From positions 14,880 through 24,040 of the forward strand of contig MFIX01000025.1 in the NCBI GenBank assembly GCA_001780825.1: 9,161 bases of DNA. Direction: 5' to 3'. The notes under the pieces are model-generated. The model made no database searches and had not been told where the DNA came from. It worked only from the letters and a program-made list of their open reading frames with translations. Shown here piece after piece: positions 6,293 to 9,161 of this stretch (within the stretch, counting starts at the first letter, position 1; the number at the start of each line of letters is the position of its first letter). The DNA is from Candidatus Glassbacteria bacterium RIFCSPLOWO2_12_FULL_58_11 (lineage in GTDB: Bacteria > Gemmatimonadota > Glassbacteria > GWA2-58-10). Position numbers and translations under genes: made by a program.

Positions 6293-6730
6293 ATGGATGC
6301 ACTTAAAATTCTTTCCCCGATCCACAAAGCCACCCGTCAGATCGGGCTGCATCTGGAGCAGAAAACCCGGCGCCTGGGAGTGAGTAACATCGAGGGGCAC
6401 CTGCTGACTTACCTGCTCAGCTATGCTCCCTGCCCGATCGCCGAACTTAACCGGGTGTTCGGCCTCAAGCGCTCCACGCTGACCTCCATCCTCGACCGTC
6501 TCGAGGAGCGCAGGCTGATCAGCCGCACGGTAAACCCGGCTGACCGCCGCTCCTGGCTGGTCCAAATCCAGCCCGCGGGCGCCGATATAGCCCGCCGTCT
6601 ACGTAGCGTACTCGAGGAGTTCGAGGCGGAGATTATCGGCCTGCTGGGCCAGGAAGACCTGCGCAGCTTCAACCGGGTAATGGAAACGATCGCCCGGGTA
6701 ACTGCGGTGGAGCTGCGTGACCGGTCCTGA
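6293..6730 (+). CDS. MarR-family winged-helix transcriptional regulator
   Basis: The 145-aa product has the standard MarR plan and length. An N-terminal dimerisation helix (~1-28) is followed by a winged helix-turn-helix (~31-98): PIAELNRVFGLKRSTLTSILDRLEERRLISR (48-78, recognition helix ~59-71) and the wing NPADRRSWLVQIQPAG with the conserved Asp84-Arg85-Arg86. C-terminal dimerisation helices (~99-145) complete it. MarR proteins are dimeric and usually repress, releasing DNA on binding phenolic or other ligands or on Cys oxidation. The only Cys here is Cys47, not the N-terminal position of OhrR-type peroxide sensors, so a redox role is not supported. As third gene after two dinB genes it is the natural candidate to bind the operator at 5027-5059. 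Its ribosome binding site is weak (AGAAAG at 6281-6286), which may keep regulator levels low. Confidence 0.9.
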   Translation: MDALKILSPIHKATRQIGLHLEQKTRRLGVSNIEGHLLTYLLSYAPCPIAELNRVFGLKRSTLTSILDRLEERRLISRTVNPADRRSWLVQIQPAGADIARRLRSVLEEFEAEIIGLLGQEDLRSFNRVMETIARVTAVELRDRS

Positions 6731-6749
6731 ACCGGAGTGTCCGGTTTTT
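6731..6749 (+). terminator. Intrinsic terminator 1 after marR
   Basis: ACCGGA (6731-6736), loop GTG and TCCGGT (6740-6745) form a perfect 6-bp stem, extendable by A6730-T6746, with a T run to 6749. It begins immediately after the marR stop codon. Confidence 0.75.
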
Positions 6750-6775
6750 CAGAAAAGACTATAAGTTCTTAAAAG

Positions 6776-6808
6776 GCGGTTGCCCGTAATTTCCGGGCAG
6801 CCGCTTTT
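6776..6808 (+). terminator. Intrinsic terminator 2 after marR
   Basis: GCGGTTGCCCG (6776-6786) pairs with CGGGCAGCCGC (6794-6804) over 11 positions with one G-U wobble and a 7-nt loop, followed by TTTT (6805-6808) and preceded by AAAA (6771-6774). The flanking A and T tracts would allow bidirectional use, though no gene on the opposite strand needs it here. Confidence 0.85.
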
Positions 6809-6847
6809 CTATTTCCAATTGATTGTATCCGTAAGCGCACTAAATCT

Positions 6848-6876
6848 TTGACTCCTGTTTCCAGCTCAGCTACATT
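6848..6876 (+). promoter_or_regulatory. Possible sigma70-type promoter for the DUF1080 gene
   Basis: TTGACT (6848-6853, 5/6) and TACATT (6871-6876, 4/6) are 17 bp apart, about 100 bp before the DUF1080 start and just after the tandem terminators, where a new transcript must begin. The -10 match is modest. The rest of 6809-6978 shows nothing else supportable. Confidence 0.4.
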
Positions 6877-6978
6877 CAGTGATCGGAGAAATTCGTTCCG
6901 GCAGTCCCATTGTCAGCAAATTATCTTTACCATTTCCGGTCAGTTTCCATTCCTCATTTCAAGCCTCGGGGGCACCTG

Positions 6979-7656
6979 ATGAACAGAACCGGTCTGACTC
7001 TCACCCTTATACTCCTGCTCTGCTGCTTTTCCGGCCTACCGGCCCGGCCTGTGGAAAGCGAAACAGACCTGAGCGGCTTTGTGCCGCTGTTCGACGGCAA
7101 ATCCCTGGAGGGCTGGCGCCCGTTCGGAGATGAACCCGAGGGCCGCTGGACAGTCGAGGAGGGGGCGATTGTCGGCGTTCAATTCCCGGAAGGCAAGGGC
7201 GGCCTGCTGGTCACCGACAAGCAGTTCTCGAATTACGAGCTCTATGCCGAGGTCTATGCCACTTATCCCCTGGATACCGGTCTGTTCCTGCGCATTCTGC
7301 CGGGCAATCAGCATTTCCAGATCACCATCGACTACCGGCCGACCGGTGAGATAGGCGCAGTTTACGGCCCGTTCCCCGGCGGGGGTGGTGGTTTTTTCCA
7401 GCACTGTTTCCTTGGTTTTACCTACTGGAACCCCAATGAGTTCAATCCGATCCGCGTGCGGATCGAGGGCAACCCGCCGCGGATCCAGGTCTGGGTCCGG
7501 GAGACCAAGGTGACCGATTATCAGGACACATATGTCGAAGGCCAGCCGCGTTTCACGGATACTGGCTCGATCGGCATCCAGGTTCACCCGGGAGAAAGCT
7601 GGGGCAAGGGCAGCAAGGTCTCTTTCCGCAAGATCATGGTCAAGGAGTTAAAATGA
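6979..7656 (+). CDS. DUF1080 family protein (3-keto-glycoside hydrolase/lyase-like), secreted
   Basis: The 225-aa product has a Sec-type signal (MNRTG, then a hydrophobic run 6-20, cleavage around 21-27). There is no proper lipobox: CC at 15-16 follows Leu, without Gly or Ala at -1. The mature part is one DUF1080 domain with a concanavalin-like jelly-roll character. Its hallmarks are FVPLFDGKSLEGWR (34-47), GRWTVEEGAIVG (56-66), TGLFLRI (100-106) and TGSIGIQVHPG (195-205), ending in SFRKIMVKEL. Some family members act on 3-keto-glycosides made by dedicated dehydrogenases; many are untested. The start at 6979 is chosen because the signal peptide begins there and a G-rich site (CGGGGG, ending 6972) precedes it; the in-frame ATG at 6910 would add a non-signal extension. 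No dehydrogenase partner gene is visible in the window. The next gene starts 120 bp downstream, possibly co-transcribed. Confidence 0.87.
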   Translation: MNRTGLTLTLILLLCCFSGLPARPVESETDLSGFVPLFDGKSLEGWRPFGDEPEGRWTVEEGAIVGVQFPEGKGGLLVTDKQFSNYELYAEVYATYPLDTGLFLRILPGNQHFQITIDYRPTGEIGAVYGPFPGGGGGFFQHCFLGFTYWNPNEFNPIRVRIEGNPPRIQVWVRETKVTDYQDTYVEGQPRFTDTGSIGIQVHPGESWGKGSKVSFRKIMVKELK

Positions 7657-7776
7657 CCGTACGATCCGAAATTACCACCGTGCCACCCGGATTTCCAAAA
7701 ACCAGGCATTGGAACAGTAAACAATTTTTAATACGAATTGCTCCTGAACAGTACCTTTCATCCAGTCGAGGCCTCG

Positions 7777-9153
7777 ATGCGCAGATTACTATCAAGATTT
7801 TATCCGGCAGTCGCCGCTCTTTCACTCCTGCTGGCCTTCTCTTTCTCGATGGCCCCTGCCGCCGAACGTCCTGATCCGCCCTTTACCGCGGACAGCCGGA
7901 TCGACCCCGGCGATCCCGCGCAAGCCGGGTTGATCAGCCAGCTGATCACTTTCCTCGATGGGACGGTCTATGCCGGGCAGATTGTGCTCAGTGAAACCGG
8001 CCAAGTCAAGGGCGACCCGGAAATTTTCAGTCCCGGAACGCTGAGCCTCGAGCGCCTGGGCGAGCTGGCCTCTTACGGCGATTCGATCGCCGCCATACCG
8101 GGAAGCACTCTGATGGATGCACTGGCTTATGGCGACGCAGGCGGCCTGGATGCAGAGCGTTACCAGGATATCGCCTATGCCCTGCCGCTGCCCTCCGCCC
8201 CGGGGCTGCCGCTAAATGTGCTGCGCGCGTATCTGGAAAAGAGGCTCGAGGGCCAGGATAAGCTCTCAGTGCGCGCCGTGTCCAGCCTGCTCCAACTCTG
8301 CATGGAGATCGAGCGGGATGCCGACCTGCTGCAGGACTTTTTCCGCATTTATATTAATGTGGGGCTCAAAGTGAGCCTGAGCCAGCTCGGCCTTCCCGCG
8401 GGTGAGGATGATCTGCTTAAGATCGGCCAGGAGCTTTCTCCCCTGACCGCCAAGTGCCCCTATTCCACAACGCCGCAGGACTGGCAGGTGATGCTGTATA
8501 AGCTGGAGATGTGGGGCGCCAAAAACACCGGCCAAAGGGACCGCAAAGTCCTGGCTTCGGAACTGCTGAAAGACCCGGCGGTCAGCGCTTTGCGTCCGGC
8601 CCTGGCTAAACTTCCTCCGCGCCGGGTGGCTTTCCTGGGGCACTCGCTTACCATGAGCCTGCACTGGTCGACTTATGGCTCCTGGTGCGATATCGCCGCC
8701 GAGGTGGTCAAGCAGGTCAACCCGCAGTTCGAATATGGGGACTTCAACTCAGGCGGTCTCACTCCGACCCGGGCCGTGCAGAAACACCTGAAAGACCTGC
8801 TGGCCTGGCACCCGGATGAAACCTATATGCTTATGTCCATCCGGAACAAGGAGGACCGCCGCAGCCTGGAAAAGATCATATCCGATCTGAAAGGTATCGG
8901 CTGTAAGGTATTTATCGTGGATGATGTCCGGCCCTGGGGTTTCCGCAACGAGGGCGAGTATAAGGATACATATTCCTGGCTCGAAGCCCTCTGCCGGAAA
9001 GAAGGCGCCACTTTTCTGGCTTTCCAGCAGCTTTATAAAAAAGCTCCGGTCTGGAAAGCCTGGCGCCCCTTGACCGAGGATATCCACCTCAGGACTGAAG
9101 GCCATATATTCTACGCCAGGGAGCTGCTGAATCTCTGGGCCGGGAAAATGTAA
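7777..9153 (+). CDS. Secreted protein with C-terminal SGNH/GDSL-hydrolase-like domain
   Basis: The 458-aa product has a Sec signal (MRRLLSRFYP, hydrophobic to ~24, cleavage near APAA at 26-29). Residues ~30-275 form a helical-looking region I do not recognise. From ~281 an SGNH-like domain follows. RVAFLGHSLT has the candidate Ser290 (GHSL in place of GDSL), FNSGGLTP carries the block II Gly (~326-327), and MSIRNKED has Asn357 (block III). The C-terminal EDIHLRTEGHIFYARELL has His437 (block V). In block V the usual Asp of DxxH is Glu434, with Asp435 one place later, so the catalytic triad may be altered. Characterised relatives are esterases or carbohydrate deacetylases. The start at 7777 is preferred over 7738 because GAGG lies 5 nt upstream and the signal peptide begins there. 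It ends 8 bp before the window edge, so downstream context is missing. Confidence 0.72.
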   Translation: MRRLLSRFYPAVAALSLLLAFSFSMAPAAERPDPPFTADSRIDPGDPAQAGLISQLITFLDGTVYAGQIVLSETGQVKGDPEIFSPGTLSLERLGELASYGDSIAAIPGSTLMDALAYGDAGGLDAERYQDIAYALPLPSAPGLPLNVLRAYLEKRLEGQDKLSVRAVSSLLQLCMEIERDADLLQDFFRIYINVGLKVSLSQLGLPAGEDDLLKIGQELSPLTAKCPYSTTPQDWQVMLYKLEMWGAKNTGQRDRKVLASELLKDPAVSALRPALAKLPPRRVAFLGHSLTMSLHWSTYGSWCDIAAEVVKQVNPQFEYGDFNSGGLTPTRAVQKHLKDLLAWHPDETYMLMSIRNKEDRRSLEKIISDLKGIGCKVFIVDDVRPWGFRNEGEYKDTYSWLEALCRKEGATFLAFQQLYKKAPVWKAWRPLTEDIHLRTEGHIFYARELLNLWAGKM

Positions 9154-9161
9154 GCGTGCAT

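Noticed and set aside
7709..7734. TTGGAA with TTTAAT as a promoter before the SGNH gene
   Set aside because: The spacer is only about 12 bp, too short for sigma70.
7653..7874. 73-aa frame starting with an ATGA overlap at the DUF1080 stop
   Set aside because: The overlap looks like translational coupling, but the product resembles nothing and runs into the SGNH signal peptide in another frame.
1..9161. CRISPR arrays, insertion sequences, transposases, rRNA or tRNA genes
   Set aside because: No regularly spaced direct repeats, transposase-like frames or conserved RNA-gene sequences were seen.

Overview
This is a GC-rich bacterial window with every recognisable gene on the + strand. It fits an uncultured environmental saprophyte that breaks down plant, algal or glycosaminoglycan-like polysaccharides. 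The basis is a heparinase II/III-type enzyme, a GH43-type enzyme, a GH2-type enzyme, a DUF1080 protein and an SGNH hydrolase-like protein, four of them with visible export signals. No marker gene fixes the phylum. Enzyme sets of this kind occur in Planctomycetota, Acidobacteriota, Bacteroidota-related and candidate phyla, so the placement stays open.

Region 1 (1-4760) is a probable polysaccharide-degradation operon. It holds the C-terminal part of a heparinase II/III family protein (its start lies left of the window), a GH43-like five-bladed propeller enzyme with a GTG start, and a GH2 family exo-glycosidase. The last two carry Tat-like twin-arginine signals. Gaps are short (about 70 bp). A lyase plus two exo-acting hydrolases would fit stepwise breakdown of an acidic, branched polysaccharide, but the substrate cannot be read from the sequence.

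Region 2 (4761-5175) has no credible gene but is the most structured part of the window. A 91-nt stretch (4813-4903) folds on paper into a four-helix cloverleaf: an 11-bp closing stem around three perfect hairpins of 7, 12 and 6-7 bp. Further on is a consensus-perfect sigma70-type promoter (TTGACA, 17-bp spacer, TATAAT). A long inverted repeat with 12-bp arms is wrapped around its spacer and -10 box, and a T tract follows.

Region 3 (5176-6808) is a small operon driven by that promoter: two divergent DinB-superfamily proteins, each with a complete putative metal-binding His triad, then a MarR-family regulator. Two tandem intrinsic terminators close it. The simplest model is a MarR-controlled stress or detoxification unit with the palindrome as operator.

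Region 4 (6809-9161) has a possible promoter, a secreted DUF1080 (3-keto-glycoside hydrolase/lyase-like) protein and a secreted two-part protein with a C-terminal SGNH-hydrolase-like domain whose catalytic Asp position looks altered.
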